A stretch of DNA of 64,000 nucleotides from an uncultured Methanobrevibacter sp. (GTDB taxonomy: Archaea; Methanobacteriota; Methanobacteria; Methanobacteriales; Methanobacteriaceae): the NCBI RefSeq assembly GCF_947166415.1, contig NZ_CAMVEE010000001.1, positions 41,124 through 105,123 on the forward strand. The letters are read 5' to 3'. Every line of letters starts with the position of its first letter. Positions within the stretch are counted from its first letter, which is position 1. Positions 53,627 through 63,913 of this stretch are shown here, one piece after another. The translations under genes were made by a program, and so were the position numbers. The notes beneath the pieces are model-generated. The model was not told the origin of the DNA. It did no database searches and worked only from the letters and a program-made list of their open reading frames with translations.

Positions 53627-55317
53627 TCAGGTGCGGAAACACCTAAAATATCTAAAGCGTTTTTAATAGTGGTTTTAGCCCTATCAACCAATATAAGTCT
53701 TGTATCTTCCAAATCAGATCCAATTACTTGTTCTGATTTGTAGAACTTATTGAATGAACCTGCTAAATCATGACAGTATTGTGTAATGTTGTGAACTCTT
53801 TTCTTGTTAGCACAATCTTCAACGACTTGTGGGAATTTAGCAATTTGCCTTACCAAATCTTGCTCGGTTTCATTAGGAACCCAATCATCAGCAACCTTCA
53901 AAGAGCTGATGTCTTTGCCTGATTTTTTAAGTAATTTGCATGCACGAGCATGTGCGTATTGAATGGAAGCACAGCCTCTTTCGAAACTTAATGCCTCCTC
54001 CCATTTGAAAGTCAAGTGTTTTTCAGGGGATAACTTAGCAATGAAGAACCTTATGGCTCCAACACCTATTTCTTCAGCCATTGGTGCAATTTCTTCATCA
54101 GTCAAATCAGGATTTCTGGATTTAATTTCATCAGTTGCCCTTGAGACTGCTTCATCAATTAATTCATCAACAGATACAAATTTTCCTCTTCTTGTGGACA
54201 TTGAACCTTCAGGAAGGGTAATGAATTCATAAAATATTACTTCAGGAGGTTCTTGCCTAAAGATTTCTTCGAAAATTATTCTGATTTGTTCAGCCGCCAA
54301 TTTGTGGTCTGAACCTAAAATATCAAGTACAGTATCGCCTAAAGTAGCTTTATATTTATGATAAGCAAGGTCTCTAGTGGAATAAAGTGATGTTCCATTG
54401 GAACGGCGCAATACAAATTCTTTTTCTATGTTAAAGTCGGTTAAATCAATGTATAAAACATCATCTTCTCTTGTGAATCCTTCTCTTTGAACGAAGTTTA
54501 CAACATCATCAACTTCGCCGCTTCTTACGAACTGGCCTTCCCATACGAAATCGTCATGGACGATATTCATTCTTAAAAGGGATTCCTTCATTCCTGAAAT
54601 GCATTTTGAAACAACATCTTCAAAGACTTTGTTTAATTCCTCATCTTCTCCTCTTTCGTATTTTTGGATTAATTCATCAACTTTAGCGTTTAATGCTTCA
54701 TCCTCTTCAACTGCCTTATTTGCATCGAAGTAAAGCTTTCCAATTTGGTGGTCAATCTTATCGGCTTCATAATCCTCAATTTTTAAGCCACATTCAGTTA
54801 TTCCACATACGATTATGGCAATCTGTCTTCCCATGTCATTGACATAATATTGGGTTACAACATCCCTACCGGCTAATTTCAAGAGTCTTGAAAGGGAATC
54901 TCCGAAAACTGAATTCCTGATGTGTCCAATATGAAGTGGACCATTCGGATTTGCGGAAGTGTGTTCCAATACAATCTTTTCACCATATGCCGGAAGTTTA
55001 CCATAATCCTCATCCACTTTTTCTAAAAGCAATTTCGCGAACTTTTCATAGTCAATGAAAAAGTTAACGTAAGGGCCGAAGTTTTGAACTTTAGAGAAAA
55101 TCTCTGGAACTTCAATCTTTTCGACTAAATCGCTAGCAACTTCAGGAGGTGAAGTTCTTAATTTTTTTGTTAGGTCAAAAGCAATTGTACTTGCCAAATC
55201 TCCTAATTTTGGGTTAGGAGGAAATTCTAACTTAAAATTTCTGTCTATTTCTTCATCATATTGATCTAAAGCCTTATTAATAGCTTCAATCGCTTGTTTT
55301 TCAATTTCAAAATACAT
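53617..55317 (-). CDS. argS: Arginyl-tRNA synthetase
   Basis: A 566-aa class I synthetase. An N-terminal additional domain recognises the tRNA D-loop ('FKLEFPPNPKLGDLASTIAF'). The catalytic HIGH motif is in 'SANPNGPLHIGHIRNSVFGD', and the KMSKS equivalent is a variant ('LPEGSMSTRRGKFVSVDEL'), as is common in ArgRS. A DALR anticodon-binding domain ends the protein. The length is normal. It is the last gene of the run cbiC, hemL, signal peptidase, argS, with 18 bp between it and the signal peptidase gene. Confidence 0.97.
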   Translation of the reverse strand: MYFEIEKQAIEAINKALDQYDEEIDRNFKLEFPPNPKLGDLASTIAFDLTKKLRTSPPEVASDLVEKIEVPEIFSKVQNFGPYVNFFIDYEKFAKLLLEKVDEDYGKLPAYGEKIVLEHTSANPNGPLHIGHIRNSVFGDSLSRLLKLAGRDVVTQYYVNDMGRQIAIIVCGITECGLKIEDYEADKIDHQIGKLYFDANKAVEEDEALNAKVDELIQKYERGEDEELNKVFEDVVSKCISGMKESLLRMNIVHDDFVWEGQFVRSGEVDDVVNFVQREGFTREDDVLYIDLTDFNIEKEFVLRRSNGTSLYSTRDLAYHKYKATLGDTVLDILGSDHKLAAEQIRIIFEEIFRQEPPEVIFYEFITLPEGSMSTRRGKFVSVDELIDEAVSRATDEIKSRNPDLTDEEIAPMAEEIGVGAIRFFIAKLSPEKHLTFKWEEALSFERGCASIQYAHARACKLLKKSGKDISSLKVADDWVPNETEQDLVRQIAKFPQVVEDCANKKRVHNITQYCHDLAGSFNKFYKSEQVIGSDLEDTRLILVDRAKTTIKNALDILGVSAPEKM

Positions 55318-55335
55318 TAACTCACCTTATAATAA

Positions 55336-55758
55336 TCATAAACCCCTTAACCAAAGGGAAAGATAACCTATCTTTGGAATTACAACCAGATTATCGCCAA
55401 ATGTTACAACCTTTGATTGGATTTGCTCTTTTGTAACATAATACGGGTCGGGAGCATTATTATTGTCCCCCTTAATCATGTACATTGTAGTTCCGTTAAT
55501 ATCTGTAATATTTATAATCCTATGAATTACTGGTTGGTTAAACCACTTTGCATCATAAACAACAACATCGCCTACTTCAACATCATCAACATTGAACTCA
55601 TGTATGCCAAAGAAATCTGCCTTTTCTATAAGGACAATGTCTCCCCTATAGAATGCAGGTTCCATACTTCCTGAAACGACAACATTTAAATGCTGTGCTG
55701 CTATCAAGACAATAATTAAAATAACGACATATGATGCGATTTCTTTCCAATCTGTCAC
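55336..55758 (-). CDS. Signal peptidase I (archaeal/ER type, S26B)
   Basis: A 140-aa membrane protease that removes signal peptides on the outer face of the membrane. One N-terminal helix (about 9-28) anchors it. The catalytic residues fit the archaeal Ser-His-Asp type: S31 in 'VSGSMEPAFYRGD', H79 in 'PVIHRI' and D98 in 'KGDNN'. It lacks the Lys of bacterial enzymes. It would process the large adhesins and the CobN-like protein encoded here. It lies between hemL (17 bp) and argS (18 bp). Confidence 0.92.
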   Translation of the reverse strand: MTDWKEIASYVVILIIVLIAAQHLNVVVSGSMEPAFYRGDIVLIEKADFFGIHEFNVDDVEVGDVVVYDAKWFNQPVIHRIINITDINGTTMYMIKGDNNNAPDPYYVTKEQIQSKVVTFGDNLVVIPKIGYLSLWLRGL

Positions 55759-55775
55759 ACAAACACCTTTAAATT

Positions 55776-57038
55776 TTATTTGAATGCAGCTCTTAATGCA
55801 TTATCAATAGCCTGTGAAGTTTTTTCCAAGTCCTCCATACTATGAGCGCTTGAAATGAAATTGCACTCAAATTGGCTAGGAGGTATGAAAACCCCTTCTT
55901 TTAATAATTCTCTGAAATACACTAAAAATCTTTCACTGTCTGATTTTTTAGCGTCTTCATAGTTATAAACTTCATTTTCATTGAAATAAATTTGTAACAT
56001 GGAAGCTAAGCCAACAGGTTGAATATTTAACTCCATCTGATCAACGCTGGCACTAATTTCGCTTCTAAGGAAATTTCCTTTTCTTTCCAAATCCTTATAA
56101 AAAGCATCATCCAATTGAGATAAAGTGGAAATTCCAGCTTGAACAGAAATAGGATTACCAGAAAATGTACCTGCCTGGTAGACAGGACCGTTAGGAGCAA
56201 TCAATTCCATTATCTCCCTTTTACCACAGAATGCACCCATTGGAAGACCTCCACCTACAATTTTACCAAGTGTGGTTAAATCTGGAGTGACACCATAATA
56301 TTCTTGGGCACCACCTTTTGAAGCTCTAAATCCTGTAATAACTTCATCAAAAATCAAAACGATTCCATTTTCTTCTGTAATTTTTCTAATGAATTCCAAA
56401 AATCCTGGTTTTGGTTCAATACATCCAATATTTCCCATTACAACTTCCATTATGATACAGGCAATATTTTCTCCTTCCTTTTCAATTAATTCTGTTAATG
56501 CTTCTTCATCATTGAATGGAACGGACAAAGTATTTTTGGTGGTATCAACTGGAATACCTGCAGAATCAGGCAAACATGCTGCACCAGAACCGCCTTTAAC
56601 TAAAACATAATCATGGGCTCCGTGATATGCCCCTTCAAATTTAACAATTTTATCCCTACCAGTGAAACCACGAGCAAGTCTTATTGCACTCATTGTTGCT
56701 TCAGTTCCACTGTTTGCAAACCTTACCATTTCAGCAGAAGGTATTCTTGAAACGATTTCTTTTGCAAGTTTAATTTCGTTTTCTGTAGGAGCTCCATAAG
56801 CGCTTCCTATAGTCAATTGATTGGATACTTCCCTTACAACTTTAGGATTAGCATGACCCAATATCAAAGGACCGTAAGCTAAACAATAATCAATGTAGGA
56901 ATTTCCATCCACATCGTTGATTTTAGAACCCCCCGCACTTTTAACGAAAAACGGATAAGGTTTAAATGCACGTACTGGGGAGTTTACTCCTCCCGGGAAA
57001 TAATTAATAGATTCATTGTACAATTCTTCAGAAGACAT
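55776..57038 (-). CDS. hemL: Glutamate-1-semialdehyde 2,1-aminomutase
   Basis: A 420-aa PLP enzyme making 5-aminolevulinate, the precursor of F430, cobamides and heme-like tetrapyrroles. The start '[20 protein letters not shown]', the PLP site '[19 protein letters not shown]' and the lysine in '[17 protein letters not shown]' are all typical. The frame is open to 57080, overlapping cbiC, but AAAGGTGA lies just before the ATG at 57038, giving the normal length and an 11-bp gap from cbiC. In archaea hemL is part of the C5 pathway from glutamyl-tRNA. Confidence 0.96.
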   Translation of the reverse strand: MSSEELYNESINYFPGGVNSPVRAFKPYPFFVKSAGGSKINDVDGNSYIDYCLAYGPLILGHANPKVVREVSNQLTIGSAYGAPTENEIKLAKEIVSRIPSAEMVRFANSGTEATMSAIRLARGFTGRDKIVKFEGAYHGAHDYVLVKGGSGAACLPDSAGIPVDTTKNTLSVPFNDEEALTELIEKEGENIACIIMEVVMGNIGCIEPKPGFLEFIRKITEENGIVLIFDEVITGFRASKGGAQEYYGVTPDLTTLGKIVGGGLPMGAFCGKREIMELIAPNGPVYQAGTFSGNPISVQAGISTLSQLDDAFYKDLERKGNFLRSEISASVDQMELNIQPVGLASMLQIYFNENEVYNYEDAKKSDSERFLVYFRELLKEGVFIPPSQFECNFISSAHSMEDLEKTSQAIDNALRAAFK

Positions 57039-57049
57039 ATATTTCACCT

Positions 57050-57679
57050 TTATAAATGTTGGATTAATGAATTTACACATGCTACAGCAATAGGTGTCCC
57101 GCCTTTAGGACCCTCAACAACAATATTTGGAATATTGGAATTTTTTAAAGCTTCTTTTGAATCAGCAGCCCCTACAAAACCTACAGGAACTCCAACAATA
57201 GCTTTAAGATTCATTTCACCTTTTTCATATAAATCCATAGCTTCAAAAACAGCTGTTGGAGCATTACCAGAAACGACAATGCCTTCGAAATCATTTTCTG
57301 CAGCATAACGCATAGCCGCTGCAGCCCTTGTAATCTGATTTTCTTTGGCTATTTTGATTACTTCCTCATTTCTGATATAACACTCAACTTCCCCTTCATA
57401 TCTTGTAATACCATATTTAACCATGTTAATGTCGGTTAAAATAGTTTCATTATTTCTTAAGGAAGCCATAGCTGCATCTACAAAATCAGGACTTATATGT
57501 ACAAGTTTTGCATACTCAGGATCGGCAGTGGAATGAACAATCCTTTCCACAATGTCCCTTTCGGCAGGATTTAAATCTTTGACATCATCTCCAATAAGGC
57601 CACGAATAATTTCTCTACTTTTAGTAGCTATATCCAAACCTTGTTTAGTTGATGCACCCATGAACATTTTGTCTGTCAT
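57050..57679 (-). CDS. cbiC: Cobalt-precorrin-8 methylmutase
   Basis: A 209-aa cytoplasmic enzyme of anaerobic cobamide synthesis that shifts the C-11 methyl group to C-12, giving cobyrinate. The catalytic His is H49 in '[18 protein letters not shown]'. Other family features are '[11 protein letters not shown]', '[12 protein letters not shown]' and '[19 protein letters not shown]'. The length is normal. It is the first gene of the run with hemL, signal peptidase and argS, so cobamide and general tetrapyrrole synthesis are linked here. Confidence 0.95.
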   Translation of the reverse strand: MTDKMFMGASTKQGLDIATKSREIIRGLIGDDVKDLNPAERDIVERIVHSTADPEYAKLVHISPDFVDAAMASLRNNETILTDINMVKYGITRYEGEVECYIRNEEVIKIAKENQITRAAAAMRYAAENDFEGIVVSGNAPTAVFEAMDLYEKGEMNLKAIVGVPVGFVGAADSKEALKNSNIPNIVVEGPKGGTPIAVACVNSLIQHL

Positions 57680-57757
57680 AATATAACTATTAGTTAAAAT
57701 ATAGTTAAATATTTTTGTTTTATATAAGAAATTTAAAAAAAATATAGTATCCTGAAA

Positions 57758-58957
57758 TTATTTTTCACTTGCAGACAACCCTGCCAGATAACCTGTTGAA
57801 AAAGCTATCTTCAAGTTGTATCCACCAGTAGGGCCGTGCAAATCCAATACTTCGCCGGCAAAATATAAATTAGGAATTAATGTGGATTCCATTGTTTTTG
57901 GATTGACATTTATAACATTAACACCGCCAATAGTCACTTTAGATAGGTCTTCATTAAATCCTGTGATTTCAAAAGTAAATCTCTTTAATTTTTCAATCAT
58001 GAGATTTCTGCTTTTTTTATTTACCCTTGAAAGCTGGGTCTCGCCATCCAAATCTATTTCTGATAAAAAGTAATCAATGAAATTTTTAGTTAAAAACAGC
58101 TTCAGGTAATTTTTAATCATTGTTTTTCCTTTAAGTTGAAAATCGTCGGCAAATCTTTCTTTTAACTCTTCACGAGTGAAAGCAGGGCATAAATCAATAG
58201 CTATTTCCAAATCAAAATTAGGATCGTTTTCCAATAAGTTATAATTTAAGCTTTTTGAAATATCATTGCTTAAATTTATGATTCCGGGTCCTGTCAAGCC
58301 AACATGAGAAAATAAAACGTTACCTCTGACCTTGACCTTATTATAGATGACATCGACATCGAATAATGTAGTTCCAGCAATATCGGATAAATCCTTTTTA
58401 GTAACTAGAGGAACCAAACCATATTTTATGTCAGTTGTCGGTTGGGATGTCAAATTATAGTTGTCCTTGCTGCACCCGGTCTGAGGATAGGTTATGCCTC
58501 CAGTAGCAATTATTACCTTCTCGGCTTTTATTTCATCATTGATAATGAAGCCTTCAGTGATTTTTTTAACTTCGAAGTTATAACTTATAACAACATCTTC
58601 AAGGTAATCAGTTAGTACTTTCAGCACATCACTGGACTTTTCAGTTTCTGGAAAAATTCTGTTGTCATCCTCTTCAATAAAGTTCAGGCCTTTATTTTCA
58701 AAAAATGAGAGTAATTTTTCATTATTAAGCGTATAAAAAGAGTGTTTTAAGAAATTTTTATTATCAAAAGAATCCAATAGCTTTTTTATTGGTTTATTGT
58801 TAGTAATATTGCATCTTCCACCGCCAGTAAGCAATAATTTACGTCCTAATGACGGGTTTTTTTCAAGCAATATTACTTTTGAAGTCTTGCTGGCTGCAAT
58901 AGCTGCCATGATTCCAGCAGGACCTCCACCAATAATAGCTATGTCATATTCTTTCAT
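57758..58957 (-). CDS. HI0933-type NAD(P)/FAD-dependent oxidoreductase (BaiN/RdsA-like)
   Basis: A 399-aa flavoprotein. The FAD dinucleotide loop is 'DIAIIGGGPAGIMAAIAASK', followed by 'KNPSLGRKLLLTGGGRCNIT', the hallmark of the HI0933 family, and ends with 'GEVLDLHGPTGGYNLKIAFS'. Substrates of this family are not established; some act on steroid-like or redox compounds, others on nothing known. The frame is open to 59026, inside aspS, but the family N-terminus begins at the ATG at 58957. It follows aspS by 26 bp, including a T run, so it may or may not share its transcript. Confidence 0.88.
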   Translation of the reverse strand: MKEYDIAIIGGGPAGIMAAIAASKTSKVILLEKNPSLGRKLLLTGGGRCNITNNKPIKKLLDSFDNKNFLKHSFYTLNNEKLLSFFENKGLNFIEEDDNRIFPETEKSSDVLKVLTDYLEDVVISYNFEVKKITEGFIINDEIKAEKVIIATGGITYPQTGCSKDNYNLTSQPTTDIKYGLVPLVTKKDLSDIAGTTLFDVDVIYNKVKVRGNVLFSHVGLTGPGIINLSNDISKSLNYNLLENDPNFDLEIAIDLCPAFTREELKERFADDFQLKGKTMIKNYLKLFLTKNFIDYFLSEIDLDGETQLSRVNKKSRNLMIEKLKRFTFEITGFNEDLSKVTIGGVNVINVNPKTMESTLIPNLYFAGEVLDLHGPTGGYNLKIAFSTGYLAGLSASEK

Positions 58958-58983
58958 ATTATCTTTTAAAAAAAGAAAAGAAA

Positions 58984-60303
58984 TTAAGGGGTTAATCTGT
59001 GTCTGTCTCTTGGGAAGAGTACACATTCACGGATGTTTTCAGATCCTGTAAGTACCATAGTTAACCTATCAGCACCTAAACCCCAACCTGCATGAGGAGG
59101 CATACCATATTCGAATGCTTTTAAGTAGCTTCCAAATCCAGCAGGATTTAATCCTCTTTCTTCGATTTGTTTTACGAGTAAATCATGTTGGTGAACACGA
59201 GTAGCACCTGAAGATAACTCTAAGTTGTTGTACATTAAATCGAAAGCATGTGAGTATTGTTCTTCACCTTCAACAGGCATTACGTAGAATGGTTTAATAG
59301 CTGACGGCCATCTGGTTAAGAAGTAGAATCCTCCCATTGTGTCACCTAATGCTTTTTCAGCTTCACGGGATAAATCTTCTCCCCATTCCATAAGTACGCC
59401 TTTTGAGTTAACGATGTCAACAGCTTCATCATAAGTCACATGAGGGAAATCTTTAGTAGGCACTTCCAATTCGTGTCCTAAAACCTCTAATTCGGAAGCG
59501 CAATTTTCGTTAATATCCTTTAAAACCTGAATGAGCATGTCATTTAATATTTTCATTACATCTTCATCGTCTGCGAATGAAGCTTCTGCATCGATGGAAA
59601 CCGCTTCGTTTAAGTGTCTTAAGGTATCGTGCTCTTCTGCTCTGAAAATTTGACCAATTTCAAATACTTTGTCCATTCCAGCTCCCATCATCATTTGTTT
59701 GTATAATTGTGGGGATTGACCTAAGAATGCTTCTTTTTCAAAGTAAGTAATTGGGAACAGTTCTGTTCCTCCTTCAGTAGCGGATGCCACTAGCTTAGGA
59801 GTGTTGATTTCATAAAATCCATTATCATAGAAGAAATCTCTGATAGTATGGAACATTTGACCTTTAATTTTGAATATTGCAGAAACGTTTTCTTTTCTGA
59901 TGTCTAAAAATCTTGAATCTAATCTTGTATCAATTCCTGCTTTAACTTTTTCGGTAGGATCCATTGGTAAAGGTTGATTAGCTAAGTTTAATATTTTAAT
60001 TTCTTTTGGTAGGATTTCAACACCGTTTGGTGCTTTTCCTGCTTCTTGAACTGTACCTTTAATAGCTACAACAGATTCTTTTCTAAGTTCTCTTAATTCT
60101 TCTAATATATCTTCGCCTACTTTTTTACTTGGAGCAGTTACTTGAACTCTACCGGTTACATCACGGATGATAACGAACATGATTCCACCGAAATCACGGA
60201 TTTCATGTACCCAACCCATAATGGTAACATCACTACCTGCTATTTCAGGAGTAGTCTGGTTAGCGTAATTTGTTCTTCTCCAATCATTTAATAAACCTTG
60301 CAA
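58984..60303 (-). CDS. aspS: Aspartyl-tRNA synthetase, probably nondiscriminating (Asp/Asn)
   Basis: A 439-aa class IIb synthetase of the archaeal type. The N-terminal OB fold has '[20 protein letters not shown]'. The catalytic core has motif 2 ('[20 protein letters not shown]') and motif 3 ('[15 protein letters not shown]'). His33 in the OB fold and Pro92 before 'NGVEI' are the residues I associate with enzymes that charge both tRNA-Asp and tRNA-Asn, for later amidation by GatCAB. The start is a TTG at 60303, chosen because GAGGTG lies 6 nt upstream; the GTG inside that site (60312) would give three more residues. The specificity is inference. Confidence 0.95.
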   Translation of the reverse strand: MQGLLNDWRRTNYANQTTPEIAGSDVTIMGWVHEIRDFGGIMFVIIRDVTGRVQVTAPSKKVGEDILEELRELRKESVVAIKGTVQEAGKAPNGVEILPKEIKILNLANQPLPMDPTEKVKAGIDTRLDSRFLDIRKENVSAIFKIKGQMFHTIRDFFYDNGFYEINTPKLVASATEGGTELFPITYFEKEAFLGQSPQLYKQMMMGAGMDKVFEIGQIFRAEEHDTLRHLNEAVSIDAEASFADDEDVMKILNDMLIQVLKDINENCASELEVLGHELEVPTKDFPHVTYDEAVDIVNSKGVLMEWGEDLSREAEKALGDTMGGFYFLTRWPSAIKPFYVMPVEGEEQYSHAFDLMYNNLELSSGATRVHQHDLLVKQIEERGLNPAGFGSYLKAFEYGMPPHAGWGLGADRLTMVLTGSENIRECVLFPRDRHRLTP

Positions 60304-60403
60304 ATTATTCACCTCGGTTATAAAAATAAAAATAATGATAAATTTTCATTATATTTTTAATATTAAATTTAATATTTAATAAAGATATGCAAAAATAGGG
60401 GTT

Positions 60404-60447
60404 TTAAAAAAAAATAAAAAAATTTGAATAAATTATTCTTCAAATTT
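60404..60447 (-). terminator. Stem-loop and T tract at the end of the ilvD-hisD-acetyltransferase operon
   Basis: A 9-bp stem (60439-60447 with 60420-60428, AAATTTGAA/TTCAAATTT) contains the stop codon (60433-60435) and is followed by TTTTATTTTTTTTT on the minus strand. Confidence 0.75.
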
Positions 60448-60978
60448 CTCTTTGTCTAAAGTCTTAACGACTTTAGCTGGAATGCCGACAGCAACCTCAT
60501 AGTCACCAACATCTTTTGTTACAACCGCTCCCGCACCAACTATGGCGTACTTACCAATTGTAACTCCCGGCAAAATAGTCACCCCTGCGCCAATCCAAGC
60601 TCCTTTTTTAATGATTATAGGTTTACATGTCAGAACTTGCCTGTCATATTCATCATGATTATTTGACAATAATTGAACATTGGCCGCAAACATGACATCA
60701 TCCTCAATTGTTATTCCGCCACGTGCCATGAAAAGGCAATTGGAATTAATGAAAACATTGCTTCCAATCTTGATATGGTCAAAAGCAGCTCCTGAAATTG
60801 GAGCCATGACTGTACTGTTTTCACCAATATTGTCTCCAAACAACTCTTTGATAAGCTGATTATATTCATCACTGTTAGGCAATGTATGATTAAGTTTAAA
60901 GACAATTTCAGCCATTTCACCTGCCTTAATCAATTCTTCAGCAGTCATTTCTCTCATGTCGACCCTTTCAAAATCCAT
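60433..60978 (-). CDS. LacA/NodL-like sugar O-acetyltransferase (left-handed beta-helix)
   Basis: A 181-aa protein. The N-terminal helical part (about 1-65) precedes hexapeptide repeats from about 65 to 170 ('IKIGSNVFINSNCLFMAR', 'IIIKKGAWIGAGVTILPGVT', 'IGKYAIVGAGAVVTKDVGDY'). The active-site His lies in 'LLSNNHDEYDR'. It is in the maltose/galactoside acetyltransferase group and transfers acetyl from acetyl-CoA to a sugar or related acceptor. The acceptor is not known. It starts directly at the hisD stop codon (ATG 60978, stop 60979-60981), so it is coupled to histidine synthesis genes without an obvious reason. Confidence 0.9.
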   Translation of the reverse strand: MDFERVDMREMTAEELIKAGEMAEIVFKLNHTLPNSDEYNQLIKELFGDNIGENSTVMAPISGAAFDHIKIGSNVFINSNCLFMARGGITIEDDVMFAANVQLLSNNHDEYDRQVLTCKPIIIKKGAWIGAGVTILPGVTIGKYAIVGAGAVVTKDVGDYEVAVGIPAKVVKTLDKEKFEE

Positions 60979-62256
60979 TCAATCATCCTCTAATCTTGTC
61001 TTGAAGGAATTTGCATGGGCAAAGAATCCTTCATATTCAGCAATAGGAATGGAAGTCTTGGCCAATTCTTTAAGACCATCTTTTGTAATCCTTTGAACTG
61101 TTGGCTTTTTAATAAAAGCTTCTGTAGATAATCCGGAATACATCTTAGCTCCACCGCCTGTAGGTAATACGTGGTTTGTTCCGGATCCATAATCACCTGC
61201 AGCAACAGGAGAATAAGCTCCCAAAAAGATTGAACCGGCATTTTTTATGTGGGATAATGTTTCATCGTCGTCTTGAGTGGATATGATTAAATGTTCAGGA
61301 GCATATTCATTTGTAACATGAATAGCTTCTTCGAATGTGTCAGTGATAATGATTTTTCCACTTTTAGACAATGATTCTACTATAATTTCACGCCTTGGAG
61401 CAACTTCTGTTAATTGTTTTACAATCTTATCTGTTTCATTTGCAAGCTTTTCAGAATCAGTCACTAAAAAACAGGATGCATTTGGATCATGCTCAGCTTG
61501 AGCTAAAATATCGGTTGCGATGTATTTTGGTATAGCTGTATCATCAGCTAATATTAAAACTTCGGAAGGTCCTGCAGGAAATTCAATATCCACTTGACCA
61601 TACACTAGTTTTTTAGCTGCAGTTACAAAAATATTACCCGGCCCTACAATCTTTTCAACACTTGGTATTGACTCGGTACCGAAGGCAAGAGCACCAATAG
61701 CTTGTGCACCACCAACCTTATAAATTTCATCTGCACCTGCAATGTCTGCAGCAACCAAAATTGCATCTAAAATTTTTCCATCATTCTGAGGTGGAGTAAC
61801 ACATACTACTTTTTCAACCCCTGCAATTTTTGCCGGAATTACTGTCATCAAAATAGATGAAGGATAAGCAGCTCTCCCTCCAGGAATATAACATCCTGCA
61901 CTGTTGATTGGCCTTACAATTTGGCCTGCAGTTATTCCAGGATTAACTTCAATATTCCATTCGCTGGGAATCTGTTTTTTATGAAATTTCTCAATGTTTA
62001 GAGCGGCATTTTTCAATGCTGTAAGCAAAGAATCGTCAAGGGTATCGTAAGCCTCCTTAATTTCCTCATCAGATACCTTCAAATCGTCAATCAAGACCCC
62101 ATCGAATTTTTCAGTATATGATTTTACTGCCTCATCACCATTTTCGCGAACATTATTTAAAATATCGGATACGGTATCCAAAACATTATTTACATCTTGT
62201 TCTGATCTTTTAATGGTTTCAGCCAAATCAATTTCTGAGTATTTTAATATTTCCAT
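60979..62256 (-). CDS. hisD: Histidinol dehydrogenase
   Basis: A 425-aa zinc enzyme performing the last two steps of histidine synthesis, oxidising histidinol to histidine with NAD. Conserved stretches in order are '[20 protein letters not shown]', '[20 protein letters not shown]', '[16 protein letters not shown]', '[14 protein letters not shown]' and '[10 protein letters not shown]'. The length is normal. It follows ilvD by 7 bp in the same operon. Confidence 0.97.
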   Translation of the reverse strand: MEILKYSEIDLAETIKRSEQDVNNVLDTVSDILNNVRENGDEAVKSYTEKFDGVLIDDLKVSDEEIKEAYDTLDDSLLTALKNAALNIEKFHKKQIPSEWNIEVNPGITAGQIVRPINSAGCYIPGGRAAYPSSILMTVIPAKIAGVEKVVCVTPPQNDGKILDAILVAADIAGADEIYKVGGAQAIGALAFGTESIPSVEKIVGPGNIFVTAAKKLVYGQVDIEFPAGPSEVLILADDTAIPKYIATDILAQAEHDPNASCFLVTDSEKLANETDKIVKQLTEVAPRREIIVESLSKSGKIIITDTFEEAIHVTNEYAPEHLIISTQDDDETLSHIKNAGSIFLGAYSPVAAGDYGSGTNHVLPTGGGAKMYSGLSTEAFIKKPTVQRITKDGLKELAKTSIPIAEYEGFFAHANSFKTRLEDD

Positions 62257-62263
62257 GTTAACA

Positions 62264-63913
62264 CTACCTTAAGATAGCACCAGTATCAGCAGAATGAACC
62301 AATTTTTGATATAACGCCAACCATCCGTCAACTTCACTTTCAGGATGTTTAACAGTTTCTAGTCTGGAAGCGATCTCTTCATCTGAGAGTTCTACATTGA
62401 TGGACCTGTTGTTGATGTCTATTTCTATTATGTCTCCATTTTCAATGATGGAAATTGGTCCATTTTCCATTGCTTCAGGAGATACATGTCCAATACAAGG
62501 TCCTCTTGTTCCTCCTGAGAATCTTCCATCGGTTATCAATCCAACATCTTTAATGTTCATACCGGCGAGAGCTGAAGTTGGATTTAGCATTTCTCTCATT
62601 CCAGGACCTCCTTTAGGTCCTTCATATCTGATTACTACTATGTCGCCCTCATTGATTTCATGGTCAAATATTGCTTTTGTAACATCCTCTTCAGAGTCAT
62701 AAACTTTAGCAGGGCCTTTAAGATACATTAAATTATCAGCTACGGCACCTTTCTTAACAACACTGCCGTTAGGGGCCAGGTTACCTTTAAGAATAGCTAT
62801 TCCACCATCTTCATGAACAGGATTGTCCAATGGATGAATCACATTTGTGTTTTTATTCTCAACACTTTCAAGGTTTTCTGCAATGGTCTTGCATGTAACA
62901 GTTAACTGATTGGTGTCGATTTTATCGCCTAATGTTTTAAGTACCGCTTGAATACCTCCAGCCAAGTGCAAATCCATCATTGAATCTTCACCTGCAGGAG
63001 AAATAAGAGCAATGTGAGGAACGGTTCTAGAAATCTTATCGAACAATTCCAAATCAACATCAACCCCCTCAACTTCACTGGCAAGTGCAGGAATGTGCAG
63101 TGCAGTGTTTGATGATCCTCCTAAAGCCATATCAACAGCAATCGCATTATTGAATGCCTCTTGAGTCATGATATCTGAAGGTTTTATGTCCTTTTCCACC
63201 AATTCTATAATCTTTTTACCAGAATCAAAAGCAATTTGATTGTTTTCTTCGGTGTTTGCATGTGTTGTTGCACATGTGGGAAGGGATAAACCTATTGTTT
63301 CTGTTATGCATGCCATAGTATTTGCTGTAAATAAACCTGAGCAGCTTCCGGCACCAGGACAGGCACATTTTTCAAGTTCATAAACCTCCTCTTCAGACAT
63401 TTTTCCAGCGGAATATGCACCAACAGCTTCAAAAACTGTAATCAAATCTGCAGGCTCACCTTTATAAGAACCAGCTGCCATAGGTCCTCCTGTAACAACT
63501 ATTGAAGGAACATTGACTCTGGCTGCCCCCATAATCATTCCCGGAACAACCTTATCACAGCTTGGAATTAAAACCAATCCGTCGAACGCATGCCCTTTTG
63601 TCATGCTCTCAACAGTAGCGGTGATGATTTCACGAGAAGGAAGGGAATATTTCATTCCTTCATGATTCATACTGATTCCGTCACATACAGCCATTGTATC
63701 AAATTCAAATGGAATGCCTCCGGCGGCAATAATACCTTCCTTTACAAATTCTACCAGGTCCCTTAAATGGATATGGCCAGGTACAATATCTGTAAAACTG
63801 TTGGCGATTCCAATGAACGGTTTTTTAAAGTCTTCATCATCTAGTCCACAAGCTCTTAAAAGAGACCTGTGTGGAGCCCTTTGAATTCCTTTTTTAATAT
63901 TATCACTTTTCAT
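62264..63913 (-). CDS. ilvD: Dihydroxy-acid dehydratase
   Basis: A 549-aa iron-sulfur enzyme of branched-chain amino acid synthesis that removes water from dihydroxy acids to give 2-oxo acids, after IlvC. The cluster cysteines lie in '[19 protein letters not shown]' and '[20 protein letters not shown]'. '[19 protein letters not shown]' is the family's C-terminal signature. The length is normal. It is first in the operon with hisD and the acetyltransferase gene. The 87 bp upstream to the window end are AT-rich and should hold its promoter. Confidence 0.97.
   Translation of the reverse strand: MKSDNIKKGIQRAPHRSLLRACGLDDEDFKKPFIGIANSFTDIVPGHIHLRDLVEFVKEGIIAAGGIPFEFDTMAVCDGISMNHEGMKYSLPSREIITATVESMTKGHAFDGLVLIPSCDKVVPGMIMGAARVNVPSIVVTGGPMAAGSYKGEPADLITVFEAVGAYSAGKMSEEEVYELEKCACPGAGSCSGLFTANTMACITETIGLSLPTCATTHANTEENNQIAFDSGKKIIELVEKDIKPSDIMTQEAFNNAIAVDMALGGSSNTALHIPALASEVEGVDVDLELFDKISRTVPHIALISPAGEDSMMDLHLAGGIQAVLKTLGDKIDTNQLTVTCKTIAENLESVENKNTNVIHPLDNPVHEDGGIAILKGNLAPNGSVVKKGAVADNLMYLKGPAKVYDSEEDVTKAIFDHEINEGDIVVIRYEGPKGGPGMREMLNPTSALAGMNIKDVGLITDGRFSGGTRGPCIGHVSPEAMENGPISIIENGDIIEIDINNRSINVELSDEEIASRLETVKHPESEVDGWLALYQKLVHSADTGAILR

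Noticed and set aside
57039..57080. 14-residue extension of HemL into cbiC
   Set aside because: AAAGGTGA precedes the ATG at 57038, and the shorter form has the normal family start.
58958..59026. 23-residue extension of the HI0933-type protein
   Set aside because: It lies antisense-free but inside aspS, and the flavin-binding loop normally begins within the first ten residues, as it does from 58957.
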